A DNA stretch of 64,000 bases from assembly GCF_000407485.1 (NCBI RefSeq), contig NZ_ASWD01000002.1, positions 806,001 through 870,000 on the forward strand, written 5' to 3'. Shown piece after piece: positions 52,088 to 60,449 of this stretch (positions within the stretch are counted from its first letter, which is position 1; each line of letters begins with the position of its first letter). The stretch comes from Enterococcus pallens ATCC BAA-351. Its GTDB lineage: Bacteria > Bacillota > Bacilli > Lactobacillales > Enterococcaceae. The notes under the pieces are model-generated. The model ran no database searches and had not been told where the DNA came from. It saw only the letters and a list, made by a program, of their open reading frames with translations. A program made the position numbers and the translations under genes.

Positions 52088-52933
52088 TTAGTTGGACAAT
52101 TTACTTTGATAAAGGCTATACACGTAATCAGTTGAATTAATTCCCCAATCGGAAATCAAATCCTTAGTGATGTCATGGGCATCCATGGCAGGCACTAATT
52201 TGTAGAAAGCCCCCTTGTAACGATTCGCATAGTCTGCGTCCAAGGTAATACTGTCTAACAAATTACTGGTTTCCTCATTGGGGTGAAGAACCTCAGAATA
52301 ATAAAAGTAGCCGTCTTCGTAATACCAGTAAGCCTTGTCTGTACTGGCAGGCGGTTTATTTTCATCAAATACTTTGCCATTAGGGAAATTTAATTGAATT
52401 GCCGGCAGCGGTTCTGTCCGTGCGCCTTGATAAACGTAGGTTTGATTCCTTAATGCATGGTTCGCTTTATAATGCGTATTTGCGTTCATTTCATACGTCT
52501 TACCGACTACCCAAGTACTAGTATCTTTCACATTAATAACCGGCAAAACTGGTGCGGGATAAACCGTTAAGTCCCCGTTTCCGTTTCCGGCATCATGATT
52601 GTCCTGTACATCCGTTTCGAAACTGACAAAGGATTCAGTCAATGACAGGCGGACAATCGTTGGAACCTCGCCATCATTTTTCACCCGGATTTGTTTCGTT
52701 TTTACTGTCCCAGGTGCCCAGTGTAAGACTGGATCAAGATCCCCGGTGATTTTGGCGGAGAGCTTCTTTTTATTCTCCTCCACGCGGTTCACTCTTTCAT
52801 CACTGGAGGTAATCCAGGCATACGTACTCCCCATTACCAATAGTAAACTCAATAAGATGGAGAAGAAGGCGAAGAAGCCTTTACTTTTATAAAACACTCG
52901 GAGCAAATGACGCCATTTTTCACGCTGACTCAT
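52088..52933 (-). CDS. SipW-type exported protein, 281 aa (locus C)
   Basis: From ATG 52933: FFAFFSILLSLLLVMGSTYA, WITSSDERVNRVEENKKKLS; VRVKNDGEVPTIVRLSLTES; YYEDGYFYYSEVLHPNEETS; conserved end AMDAHDITKDLISDWGI. The ISDWGI end is common to all three copies and could be a donor strand or interaction motif. The start overlaps the LPXTG gene by the ATGA arrangement after a GGAGGAGGAGGG tract. Confidence 0.75.
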   Translation of the reverse strand: MSQREKWRHLLRVFYKSKGFFAFFSILLSLLLVMGSTYAWITSSDERVNRVEENKKKLSAKITGDLDPVLHWAPGTVKTKQIRVKNDGEVPTIVRLSLTESFVSFETDVQDNHDAGNGNGDLTVYPAPVLPVINVKDTSTWVVGKTYEMNANTHYKANHALRNQTYVYQGARTEPLPAIQLNFPNGKVFDENKPPASTDKAYWYYEDGYFYYSEVLHPNEETSNLLDSITLDADYANRYKGAFYKLVPAMDAHDITKDLISDWGINSTDYVYSLYQSKLSN

Positions 52934-53661
52934 CCCTCCTCCTCCTCTCTTCTTTTTTTCCATAGACATAACGCAATCAATACTAACAGCAAACCAGTTA
53001 AAAACTTGTAAACAATTTTTTCCCCAGTTTGTGGTAAGCGTTTATTGTTTGACGCTGTGTTAGGTAGAGTTCCCGGTTCATTTGAAGTACTTGGCTCTGG
53101 TTCTTTCGGTTCTGTGGGCTTAGTTGGTTCAATTGGCTGATCCTTGGTTCCAACAAAGGTCCAGTAAAATTCGACCTGACTTTGTTCTCGTAAATCTTCG
53201 TTTGTCAACGCCGCATCCATTGCGAAGGTTGCGTGCAAAACTTTGTCAGTTCCATACTTGCAGACGCCTAATTCTAACGGTGTTTTCGACCAGTCGAAAC
53301 TACCGTCGCCTAACAATGGTCCCTTATAGATTTCTTCACCGTCTAACGTTAAGGTCATCGTGATGTGTTCTTTCCATAAAACAGAGCCTTTTGAATTAAC
53401 TTCTTCGACTAACATCCCTAAGGAAAACGGTTCTTCCAAATCCAGACTACGAATTGTGATATCCTTTTCGTAGACATCCCCTGGGAAAATATCTACTAAA
53501 TCAATATAATATTCTCCATCAGAGGTAGCATACACTCCTTCAGAATCCCCGATCACCATGCCGGGAGGAAGTGCTTTTGCAGCTTGGACTGGGGCCGTAC
53601 TGCAAAAGAAGAAACCGAAACACAGGATAATGCTTACTACTGTTTTAAGTTTTCTCAACAT
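52930..53661 (-). CDS. LPXTG wall-anchored protein of fibre locus C
   Basis: 243 residues from ATG 53661. Signal TVVSIILCFGFFFCSTAPVQ, ectodomain KALPPGMVIGDSEGVYATSD to FYWTFVGTKDQP, a shorter Pro/Glu spacer (PTKPTEPKEPEPSTSNEPG), LPQTG, TM helix and KKRREEEEG. The ectodomain is nearer to A at the N-terminus and nearer to B around ALTNEDLREQSQVEFYWTF, which suggests past recombination between loci. Confidence 0.85.
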   Translation of the reverse strand: MLRKLKTVVSIILCFGFFFCSTAPVQAAKALPPGMVIGDSEGVYATSDGEYYIDLVDIFPGDVYEKDITIRSLDLEEPFSLGMLVEEVNSKGSVLWKEHITMTLTLDGEEIYKGPLLGDGSFDWSKTPLELGVCKYGTDKVLHATFAMDAALTNEDLREQSQVEFYWTFVGTKDQPIEPTKPTEPKEPEPSTSNEPGTLPNTASNNKRLPQTGEKIVYKFLTGLLLVLIALCLWKKRREEEEG

Positions 53662-53699
53662 CTGCCACTTCTCCCTTCGTTTCATGGTGTCCTTTTCAA

Positions 53700-55016
53700 T
53701 TAAATACCAGCTTTAAGTTTGTTCACAATTGCTAGCGTATCGCCAGTTGGTGCTGCACCTTCACCTAAGTTCCAACCTGCTGAGTCAGTTAATGCGTCGG
53801 CATTAGCTTGGACTGCTTCCATTTTCACGATCAAATCATAAGAAGCATTGGTGTATTCAGTACCCATTTCACTTTCGAAGATTAATTTTTCCAATAGATT
53901 CTTCGTTGTTTCGCCTGATTTCACTGGTACTGTGTAATAGAACCAACCGTCATCTGCATTGTAGACCCATTTACTGTTGTCTAAAGCAGTAGTATCTGTC
54001 ATATCAGTGCTGTACCCAATGCGGATATTATTCTTACCTAAACCGTTTTTATCTGCTTGAACACCTTTGTTACCTGCTGCTGTTGGAATTTGATCTGCTG
54101 ATGTTGCTGGTGTAACTGCTGGCAAATCTGTTGCACTAGAAAAACCTAAACCACCGAATGTGTAGTCATAGTCCACACTGTAACGAACACCGTCAGTACC
54201 AAGCAACGCGCGGCCTGTTACTGCTTTGTCTTCATCTGGTAGAGAAGATTTTGCCCAGTTAACTGCTGTATTCTTATAACCATTTTCGTAATAACCGTAT
54301 TTCACATTAGTCAAAGCAAACTTCCAGTCTTTTGCATCAAGGCTGCTGTTTTCATCGCTGACTGTAATATCAAAGGTCATCGATTGGTATTTGTTTTTGC
54401 TGGCATCGTAGCCGGCGTCTCCAGGATTTTTACCAGCGTTATCTGCATGGGTGAAGTATTCATACATTAATTTAGATTCATAGCTGATTTTCTCTGCTCC
54501 GGTAACGGCATCAATTGTTTTTCCACCCTTAACCAATAGCTTCACGTTGTCATCTGCTGGTGTTGCTAACCCAGTAATTTGTCCAGCAGGTACTTGGACA
54601 AAGCCATCTTTATAAGCTTGATCCCCATTAAAGTTAATTGGCATATGTTTGTTCAGTCCTGAATCATTCGCCACATAAGTATATCTTGCTCCTGCAACTG
54701 AGCTTGGATCGTACTTTTCAGCACCCAATTTAGCTAAATGTTTCAACACTTCCTCATAAGAAACCCGCACAAATACGCTCGCTGTACCTGTGTTGGACAC
54801 GGCTACCTCTTTGGTTGCCTCGGTTCCTGGCACCAATGGTTTTGGTTCCCATGTTTCTTTCACGGTTACGCTGTTATCGTTAACCGCTGCAGATTCCGCT
54901 CGGTTAATCCGTTGATCCTGCGCAGTAATCCAGGCAAACGTTCCTGATATCGCTGCAATTAAGGCCAGAGCTGCCGCAGCAGCTAACAGCTTTTTCTTTT
55001 TACTATTCTTCTTCAT
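53700..55016 (-). CDS. Major SipW-dependent fibre subunit, BsaA/TasA-like (locus C)
   Basis: 438 residues, about 90% identical to the A subunit over its whole length (KKNSKKKKLLAAAAALALIA; ISGTFAWITAQDQRINRAES; NTGTASVFVRVSYEEVLKHL; YTNASYDLIVKMEAVQANAD), with scattered replacements such as SKLMYEYFTHADNAG. Near-identity with A but not B points to recent duplication or gene conversion between A and C; the products might co-polymerise if both loci were on. Confidence 0.85.
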   Translation of the reverse strand: MKKNSKKKKLLAAAAALALIAAISGTFAWITAQDQRINRAESAAVNDNSVTVKETWEPKPLVPGTEATKEVAVSNTGTASVFVRVSYEEVLKHLAKLGAEKYDPSSVAGARYTYVANDSGLNKHMPINFNGDQAYKDGFVQVPAGQITGLATPADDNVKLLVKGGKTIDAVTGAEKISYESKLMYEYFTHADNAGKNPGDAGYDASKNKYQSMTFDITVSDENSSLDAKDWKFALTNVKYGYYENGYKNTAVNWAKSSLPDEDKAVTGRALLGTDGVRYSVDYDYTFGGLGFSSATDLPAVTPATSADQIPTAAGNKGVQADKNGLGKNNIRIGYSTDMTDTTALDNSKWVYNADDGWFYYTVPVKSGETTKNLLEKLIFESEMGTEYTNASYDLIVKMEAVQANADALTDSAGWNLGEGAAPTGDTLAIVNKLKAGI

Positions 55017-55054
55017 TTCTTTTCCTCCTGTTTCCTTTTTCTCTTTATATAAAC

Positions 55055-55070
55055 ACCTGCAAAAGCAAGT
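55055..55070 (-). promoter_or_regulatory. Hairpin between sipW-like and fibre genes (locus C)
   Basis: ACTTGC/GCAGGT (one G-T pair) around TTTT, followed by GTTTATATAAA. Third instance of the conserved structure. Confidence 0.5.
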
Positions 55071-55072
55071 GG

Positions 55073-56056
55073 TTATACCCTATTGGGATACTTGTTTCTT
55101 TGGTTTGGTTGTCTCGTTGGTGGTTCTGGTTGTAGGAAATAAGCTTTGAGAACCAGAAAGAAACCAAAAACTGACAAGACACAAACCAGACATAACCATA
55201 GATTTTCTTGTACAAAGTTCAAGACACTACCCATTTTAGGAATGACGAAGGTTACTTTTCCGTAAATCCGATCAGCTTCAATCGGTGGGTCATTGGTGTT
55301 ATTGGCATCTCCTTTGGTGATAATATAATCACCTTTTTTGCCATTTAACTCATCTAAGCGCCCTACCATTCTATGCGTTAGGTAGCGATCCCCCTCCCCT
55401 ACTTGAAAGGTAACGATGTCCCCCATTTTGACCTGCTTACTATCGACCAGTTTGACCAACACAATATCTCCTGAATAAAAACCACCCTTAGGTGAATCTG
55501 GTTGTGGTGCCATCGAATCAGTCAAAACTTGATAGAAGCGATACCCAAAAATAGCGGCATCAGACTTTTCACTAAAGGCAAACATTAATGAGCTGAGCAA
55601 AATGCCAATGGTCAACGTGTAGAAAAATAAATTGTAGATGAACAAAAATATTTTTCGATTCGTTGATTGCTTAGCTTGCTGCAGCTGTTGGACTCCATGC
55701 GGTAGCGCTGGCTGTCTTGGCGGTCGTGCATGCGGTGGCTCAGGAGTCCCCTGATGAGCATAGGTAGGACGAGTATTTCTATAATATTGCGGTGGTGGGC
55801 CCCCTCCGTTTTGAGGCCTCCTTGGCTCACGCCGTGGATCAGCTTGACGTGGCGGCCGATAATGTTCTCTTCGCGGGGCCTCTCGAACCGGCAGTCTGTC
55901 GTGATAGTGATGACGCTCATGACGGTCATCATAATAATCGTCTTCTTCATACCTTCTAGCAGGTGGTCTATTAGAGGGGGAGCGCTCACGATACTGCGGC
56001 CGGTCATCGAAATCATAGTCAGACTCTCGATCTCGGTAATCACGTTGTCTCGGCAT
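55073..56056 (-). CDS. sipW: SipW-type signal peptidase I with disordered N-terminal tail (locus C)
   Basis: 327 residues. Start MPRQRDYRDRESDYDF; tail rich in Arg, Pro, His and Tyr (HERHHYHDRLPVREAPRREH), the only one of the three with many His. Core: TM FIYNLFFYTLTIGILLSSLM, Ser in VLTDSMAPQPDS, His in YLTHRMVGRLDE, GDANNTNDPPIEADRIYGKV, C-terminal TM. Almost identical to A in the core, which fits cleavage of near-identical A and C fibre subunits. Confidence 0.85.
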   Translation of the reverse strand: MPRQRDYRDRESDYDFDDRPQYRERSPSNRPPARRYEEDDYYDDRHERHHYHDRLPVREAPRREHYRPPRQADPRREPRRPQNGGGPPPQYYRNTRPTYAHQGTPEPPHARPPRQPALPHGVQQLQQAKQSTNRKIFLFIYNLFFYTLTIGILLSSLMFAFSEKSDAAIFGYRFYQVLTDSMAPQPDSPKGGFYSGDIVLVKLVDSKQVKMGDIVTFQVGEGDRYLTHRMVGRLDELNGKKGDYIITKGDANNTNDPPIEADRIYGKVTFVIPKMGSVLNFVQENLWLCLVCVLSVFGFFLVLKAYFLQPEPPTRQPNQRNKYPNRV

Positions 56057-56069
56057 AGGTCCCCTTCTT

Positions 56070-57206
56070 TCATTGTGCTATTCGTTTGCCAGTAACCTGT
56101 TTAGCAGGACGCTGGGCAAACGGCGGAATTATTTTTACTGGTTGCTTTGTCTCAGAAACTTGCAGATTCGATCTTCTATTTTGTTCCGTACTACTGCTTT
56201 CACTTGCTTCATTGAATGCACTGGCTGTTGTTTTAGTTTCCTTTTGATTCACTGCAACTTCAGAGGAATCTTCGCTTTCAGCATTTGGTTCTTTATCATA
56301 AGAAGTTAATTGATAGGTTTCAATTAATGCATTCAGTTTTTTATCGTAAGAAGTGTCTGTAGCATAGGTTCCGGTTAAGGCTTTTGTTGCCTCTTGATAA
56401 GTCGTTGCCTGCTTTTTCCAAACAGCTTGGTAAAAGCTGCTGTTGCCAGAAATTCCATTTTTTAGAAGTGAAGCATAATCTTCCAATGATTCCTTGTAGC
56501 TAGGGTATTGGCGAAAAGACGATTGAATCGTATACAGTTGACCATTCCCTTTATCCTCTTGGGTTGCAAAGCTGGCTTTTTTCCCTTGATAACTGCCCTT
56601 AATGCCAAATAAGTTATGATGAGGTGGCCGGGCTAGTTGGCTATTGCCAGATCCTGTCTCCAAAATAGCTTGGGCAATCATGACTGAGGCATATAAGTCT
56701 TCCCTCCAGGCAATTTGTTGCGCATCCTTGCCAATAGTTTGAATAAATTCCTCTGTCGTTTGATTTCTAGTTACAGAAAACTGGTAGTTTTCCTCTACAT
56801 TTTCGGCTGGTAAAGCTGGGGGAACCTCTTGGATCGCTTCAGGTATCAAAGCAGGTTCTGCAGGAGCTTCCGTTGCTCCGGGTATTTGATTGCTTGTTTC
56901 TATCGGCACTTCACTGCTGGATACTTCATTAGATTCTTCACTGCTGAGAAGCGTACTTTGACTCAGATTATTTTCTGCTGATTCAGACACTCCAGTAGTC
57001 GATGCTGATTCAGAGGATTCTCTTGCAGCCTGCACTAAAGCTTCCTTCTCTTTGGAAGAGAGAGTTGTTCTATCCTGTAAGGTATTCTGTTGTTGGGTAA
57101 CTTCTTTAGTTTCTGCCAAAACGGTTTCCTGTTTTTTCTCTTGGCAGCCAGCTAACAACAGCGTACTTAGCAATAAGAAACTGCCTAATAAACCCTTACT
57201 GTTCAT
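56070..57206 (-). CDS. Lipoprotein glucosaminidase (GH73/FlgJ-like) of locus C
   Basis: 378 residues. Lipobox LLLAGC (LLSTLLLAGCQEKKQE), a long Ser/Glu/Thr linker with SSEESNEVSSSEVPIETS, catalytic domain (SVMIAQAILETGSGNSQLAR, FGIKGSYQGKKASF, RQYPSYKESLEDYASLLKNG, GTYATDTSYDKKLNAL), tail PFAQRPAKQVTGKRIAQ. Longest linker of the three, which would let the enzyme reach further into the wall. Its start overlaps the two-TM gene. Confidence 0.85.
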   Translation of the reverse strand: MNSKGLLGSFLLLSTLLLAGCQEKKQETVLAETKEVTQQQNTLQDRTTLSSKEKEALVQAARESSESASTTGVSESAENNLSQSTLLSSEESNEVSSSEVPIETSNQIPGATEAPAEPALIPEAIQEVPPALPAENVEENYQFSVTRNQTTEEFIQTIGKDAQQIAWREDLYASVMIAQAILETGSGNSQLARPPHHNLFGIKGSYQGKKASFATQEDKGNGQLYTIQSSFRQYPSYKESLEDYASLLKNGISGNSSFYQAVWKKQATTYQEATKALTGTYATDTSYDKKLNALIETYQLTSYDKEPNAESEDSSEVAVNQKETKTTASAFNEASESSSTEQNRRSNLQVSETKQPVKIIPPFAQRPAKQVTGKRIAQ

Positions 57207-57513
57207 CCAACCTCCGCCTCTCGTTATTGCGAGGCTGCTGAGGATTTCTTGGCCGTTTGGGTGGACGAGCAGCCATTCGCTTCAAATTCAGTAGAATCGA
57301 ATGATAATGTAAAGCAGTCATTCGCAAATAAATGGCCAATACCATCAGCAACAGCAATAGAAATAATTGGCTGACAGTTACAACATCTTGAAAATCAGTA
57401 AAATAAAAAAAGATGCCTAGTACAAATACACCTAGCAGCACCACCAAAGAAAAGAGCCAATAGACCCAATACCAAAAGGTGTACCATTCGATTTTTTCTT
57501 GTAGTGTCTTCAT
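57196..57513 (-). CDS. Small two-TM protein with basic tail (locus C)
   Basis: 105 residues. The first 80 are almost unchanged from A and B; the tail reads RPPKRPRNPQQPRNNERRRL. Here it is separated from the signal peptidase stop by four bases instead of overlapping it. Confidence 0.75.
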   Translation of the reverse strand: MKTLQEKIEWYTFWYWVYWLFSLVVLLGVFVLGIFFYFTDFQDVVTVSQLFLLLLLMVLAIYLRMTALHYHSILLNLKRMAARPPKRPRNPQQPRNNERRRLDEQ

Positions 57514-57517
57514 TTTT

Positions 57518-57985
57518 TCAGTTATTCCTCTCTTGGATGATTCCTAAAATTTGTTTTTTCGAAACTACTCCGAAGATTCGACTATCTCTTGAAACAGTCC
57601 GGTTATCTCCTAGAACAAAATAATGGTCTTCTGGAATTGGCTCCTTATACATGCTCTTCCAATGAAAATCTTCCGTTCGATCAGCGAATTCATCGGCAAC
57701 TGGTTTTTCATTTACAAATAATTGTCCCTGCTTAAAATCAATTTGCTCACCAGGCAAGCCAATGATTCGTTTTAAATAAAGTTCTTTGGGATCATCAGGT
57801 GGATGTAGTACGACCACATCAAAACGTTTCGGCTGATGGTGGGCCTTTACTTGGATCACTTCTTGTTCTCGATAGGTGGGGTTCATAGATTCACCGCTGA
57901 CAAAATACTTGGGATACAGCCAGTTATAAGTACGAAATAAACCAAAAAATAGTAAGTAACACGTAACAAAAGTAGTTCCCAACAA
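57518..57985 (-). CDS. Type I signal peptidase, Ser-Lys type (locus C)
   Basis: 155 residues from TTG 57985, the only copy in which a canonical-class start lies before the membrane anchor (GTTFVTCYLLFFGLFRTY). Ser in VSGESMNPT, Lys in LYLKRIIGLPGEQIDF, GDNRTVSRDSR. The TTG has no evident SD, and the frame stays open 12 further codons (GRRKRPFQQQALL) to TGA 58022-58024, so the same read-through or unusual-start question applies. Confidence 0.8.
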   Translation of the reverse strand: MLGTTFVTCYLLFFGLFRTYNWLYPKYFVSGESMNPTYREQEVIQVKAHHQPKRFDVVVLHPPDDPKELYLKRIIGLPGEQIDFKQGQLFVNEKPVADEFADRTEDFHWKSMYKEPIPEDHYFVLGDNRTVSRDSRIFGVVSKKQILGIIQERNN

Positions 57986-58024
57986 AAGTGCCTGTTGCTG
58001 AAAGGGTCGTTTTCTTCGACCTCA
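57986..58024 (-). other. In-frame TGA junction (locus C)
   Basis: DAQEAG-TGA-GRRKRPFQQQ, in frame with the peptidase. AGGAGG lies five bases before the TGA, as in A. Confidence 0.7.
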
Positions 58025-59155
58025 GCCTGCCTCCTGCGCATCTTCAGTTGAAATATCCTTATGCTCTCGGACGATTCTTTCAAGAACAGAGCTTTCTCCT
58101 TGCAGTAAATCAAAATATGCAGCTTTGCTAAGCAAATTGTCGTAATCCATTTTCATTAATTTGACGTAAGGCTTTCTAAACCAAGGTCGAGCATGTACCT
58201 TCGCCCTAGATTCAATCACCTGGCATTCGTAAAGAACGAAATGAATATCTCTAGTTGAAAGGTTGGCCTTGATCTGCTTCACCTGATCTCGTTCATAAAC
58301 TAATTTGTTGCCAGTCACCGTCATCTTTTCTGTTTTATTCACCAATTCACCATTCAGCTGCCACATCTGTTCTAAGAAACGCGCTTTCTGAAGCAGATAC
58401 GTATATTCTCGCAAGCTAATCGTTAATCGTTTATCCCAGTCACTTTCTTCTTTGTCTGGTTGATCAAAATACTTAATCCCGCTATAGAACATAGAAAGCT
58501 CCAGCTTCTCAATCACCATCTCCAGCTTTTGGTTCACTGCACGTAAGCGGGCTTTACTCTGACTTTCCTGCCGGGAATTTTCCTTTTTGACTAGATCTAA
58601 CGAAGTACTGGACTCTTGCTTTTCAGTTGGCTTCTCAGGTTCTTGGGATACTTCATACTCTTCTGAAATTTGTTGCTCAGCTAGCTCCAGCAATAATTGT
58701 TCTGCACGTTTTAACGCTTCCTTCGCTGGCAACGAATATTGCTGAGTTAGGCTTTCCTCTAAATTCACTGAGAAAGGAAAATCCATTTCACTGAACGATA
58801 CCGGAACAAAATCGAACCGGTAAACTTGACGACCATATTTCGGTTCTTCTGTTTGGCATCGTATCCAAGCAAATTGCGGAAAAAATTGCTGCAATGATTG
58901 CCAGAATGTCGACCAATTAAATTTCCCCGGCAACAGCAACAGCTCCATATGATAGCTGCTGTTCATTAGGTTGAATAATTGATCAAAATGCTGATAAATT
59001 TTCTTCCGTTGATCACTGGTTAATGTGCCATGAGGTGCATACAGATATTCGCAAGCTCGCTCGATTTCTTCCAACAATGGCTGGCTGATCAATTCCTCCT
59101 GCATTTTTGGTGCAGGAGTTGGGTATAGCGTGACTTGATTACTGGTTTGCTTCAC
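58022..59155 (-). CDS. Conserved protein of unknown function, 377 aa (locus C)
   Basis: Starts at GTG 59155 (VKQTSNQVTLYPTPAPKM) after AAAGGATGG. EEIERACEYLYAPHGTLTSD; FNWSTFWQSLQQFFPQFAWI; variable linker (EYEVSQEPEKPTEKQESSTS); conserved block KARLRAVNQKLEMVIEKLEL and HARPWFRKPYVKLMKMDYDN. Closest to the A copy. As in the others, no known fold can be named from sequence alone. Confidence 0.7.
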   Translation of the reverse strand: MKQTSNQVTLYPTPAPKMQEELISQPLLEEIERACEYLYAPHGTLTSDQRKKIYQHFDQLFNLMNSSYHMELLLLPGKFNWSTFWQSLQQFFPQFAWIRCQTEEPKYGRQVYRFDFVPVSFSEMDFPFSVNLEESLTQQYSLPAKEALKRAEQLLLELAEQQISEEYEVSQEPEKPTEKQESSTSLDLVKKENSRQESQSKARLRAVNQKLEMVIEKLELSMFYSGIKYFDQPDKEESDWDKRLTISLREYTYLLQKARFLEQMWQLNGELVNKTEKMTVTGNKLVYERDQVKQIKANLSTRDIHFVLYECQVIESRAKVHARPWFRKPYVKLMKMDYDNLLSKAAYFDLLQGESSVLERIVREHKDISTEDAQEAG

Positions 59156-59174
59156 CGCAAAACCATCCTTTCTA

Positions 59175-60047
59175 CTACTCTTCATCTAACAGCGAGTCAC
59201 TGTTAGCCAGTAGACGAACGTAGAATTGTGTTGTTTCTTCTTGTGCTGAACGCAGTCGTTTGCGGTAATTCTTGATTTCTTGTTTCATCACCCGCAGCTC
59301 TAGGGCCGCATCATGGATGACCTGCTCAGCTTCTTGTTCCGCTTGACTGCGAATTCCTTTCGCTTCATATTCTGCTCGCTCTAAGACAGATCGTTCTTTC
59401 TTTTTAGTCTCGATCAAAATAGTCGCTAACTCTGCCTTCATTTCCTCATTTGCTGTTTGTTCCTTTTTCAAGGCTTCAATTTCTTGTTGCGCTTGGATAA
59501 GTGCTTCTGCTTGCTCCTTCACGTTGCTGTCAAGCTGCGCCTTTAAATGAGCTAGCTGTTGTTTCATTTGAACCAGCTCTTGCTCTTTTTTAGCCTGTTT
59601 ATCTTGAAATTGCTGTTCTTTTTCAGTCAGAGTTGTTGCCATATTAGACATTTCTGTTTGTTTGACTTCCAGTTGATGCTTTAGTTGAGCAACAGTTTCT
59701 TCTAATCGTTCAATTTCCTGATGCATGGGAGATTCCTCAATAGGCTCCTCATCTGCTTGTTGAGGAATCATATTTTCTTCCTCCTCATATCGGGAAGCAT
59801 ATCGCTCTTCACGGGAATCGTACCGTTCTTCTGTTGAAGGACTTGTTCTTCGCTGGGATCGTCGGTCTTCGCGTTCACTGTGATCATACTCAGAATAATT
59901 TTCTCTTGGGCGATCGTAGGCTTCTTCCGGGTAAGCTTCATACCCATAGTCTTCTTCATATCCCTCAGCATCGTATTCATCGTAAAAGTAGTCTTCTTGA
60001 TGTGAATCTTGATACGCATCCCTTTTCTGTTTGCCAAATCCAAACAT
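59175..60047 (-). CDS. DivIVA-like coiled-coil protein (locus C)
   Basis: 290 residues: MFGFGKQKR, acidic segment (EDYFYDEYDAEGYEEDYGYE), Arg/Ser/Glu linker, coiled coil (MHQEIERLEETVAQLKHQLE), DivIVA-like end (VLERAEYEAKGIRSQAEQEA; YRKRLRSAQEETTQFYVRLL). The block HQLEVKQTEM to MATTLTEKEQ is invariant in all three copies. It is first in the locus, 137 bp from the left repeat of switch C. Confidence 0.75.
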   Translation of the reverse strand: MFGFGKQKRDAYQDSHQEDYFYDEYDAEGYEEDYGYEAYPEEAYDRPRENYSEYDHSEREDRRSQRRTSPSTEERYDSREERYASRYEEEENMIPQQADEEPIEESPMHQEIERLEETVAQLKHQLEVKQTEMSNMATTLTEKEQQFQDKQAKKEQELVQMKQQLAHLKAQLDSNVKEQAEALIQAQQEIEALKKEQTANEEMKAELATILIETKKKERSVLERAEYEAKGIRSQAEQEAEQVIHDAALELRVMKQEIKNYRKRLRSAQEETTQFYVRLLANSDSLLDEE

Positions 60048-60183
60048 GTTCCTATTCCTCCTCGGTCACTAACCTTGCATTCTAATTCTCAAACTATGAG
60101 AAAGCTTTAAACTACCTACCAAATACATGCCAAATAGTTGTGCTTCGTGATAAAATATAAACAAATAGACACCCCCCGCTTTC

Positions 60184-60208
60184 TATCTTTGAATTAAGGA
60201 AAACAGGA
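60184..60208 (+). repeat. Left inverted repeat of invertible segment C
   Basis: 25 bp including CTTTGAATTAAGGAAAACAG; exact reverse complement of 61800-61824. The sequence is unrelated to the A and B repeats. Confidence 0.9.
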
Positions 60209-60216
60209 TGGCGTAT

Positions 60217-60243
60217 TTAAAGCTTGTAATGACAGGCTTTTTT
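60217..60243 (+). terminator. Plus-strand terminator just inside the left repeat (C)
   Basis: AAGCTTGT/ACAGGCTT (imperfect) followed by seven T. It faces into the segment, so after inversion it would block transcripts entering from the right. Confidence 0.6.
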
Positions 60244-60248
60244 TCGTG

Positions 60249-60267
60249 TGACGATTATTGATGACGG
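60249..60267. repeat. Candidate arm sites (C, left)
   Basis: TGACGA (60249-60254) and TGACGG (60262-60267) in direct orientation. A related pair lies at 61582-61602. Confidence 0.45.
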
Positions 60268-60364
60268 CTTATGATTTTGTAAAAAAAACATTTCATAACA
60301 AGAATGTCATTTTCCTGCTAAAGAATTTATATAGACAATGTTTTATTTGGGCAACTAATTAATG

Positions 60365-60376
60365 TTAGCGCTTTCT
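60365..60376. promoter_or_regulatory. cre-like AGCGCTT motif in segment C
   Basis: TTAGCGCTTTCT followed by CGAAAAAGA, the third instance of the motif. Confidence 0.4.
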
Positions 60377-60449
60377 CGAAAAAGACAAAAAAACTCTCCT
60401 CCGAATCGTCTATTTTCGTTAAAAAAACAGTTGTTATAGATTCTTCAGT

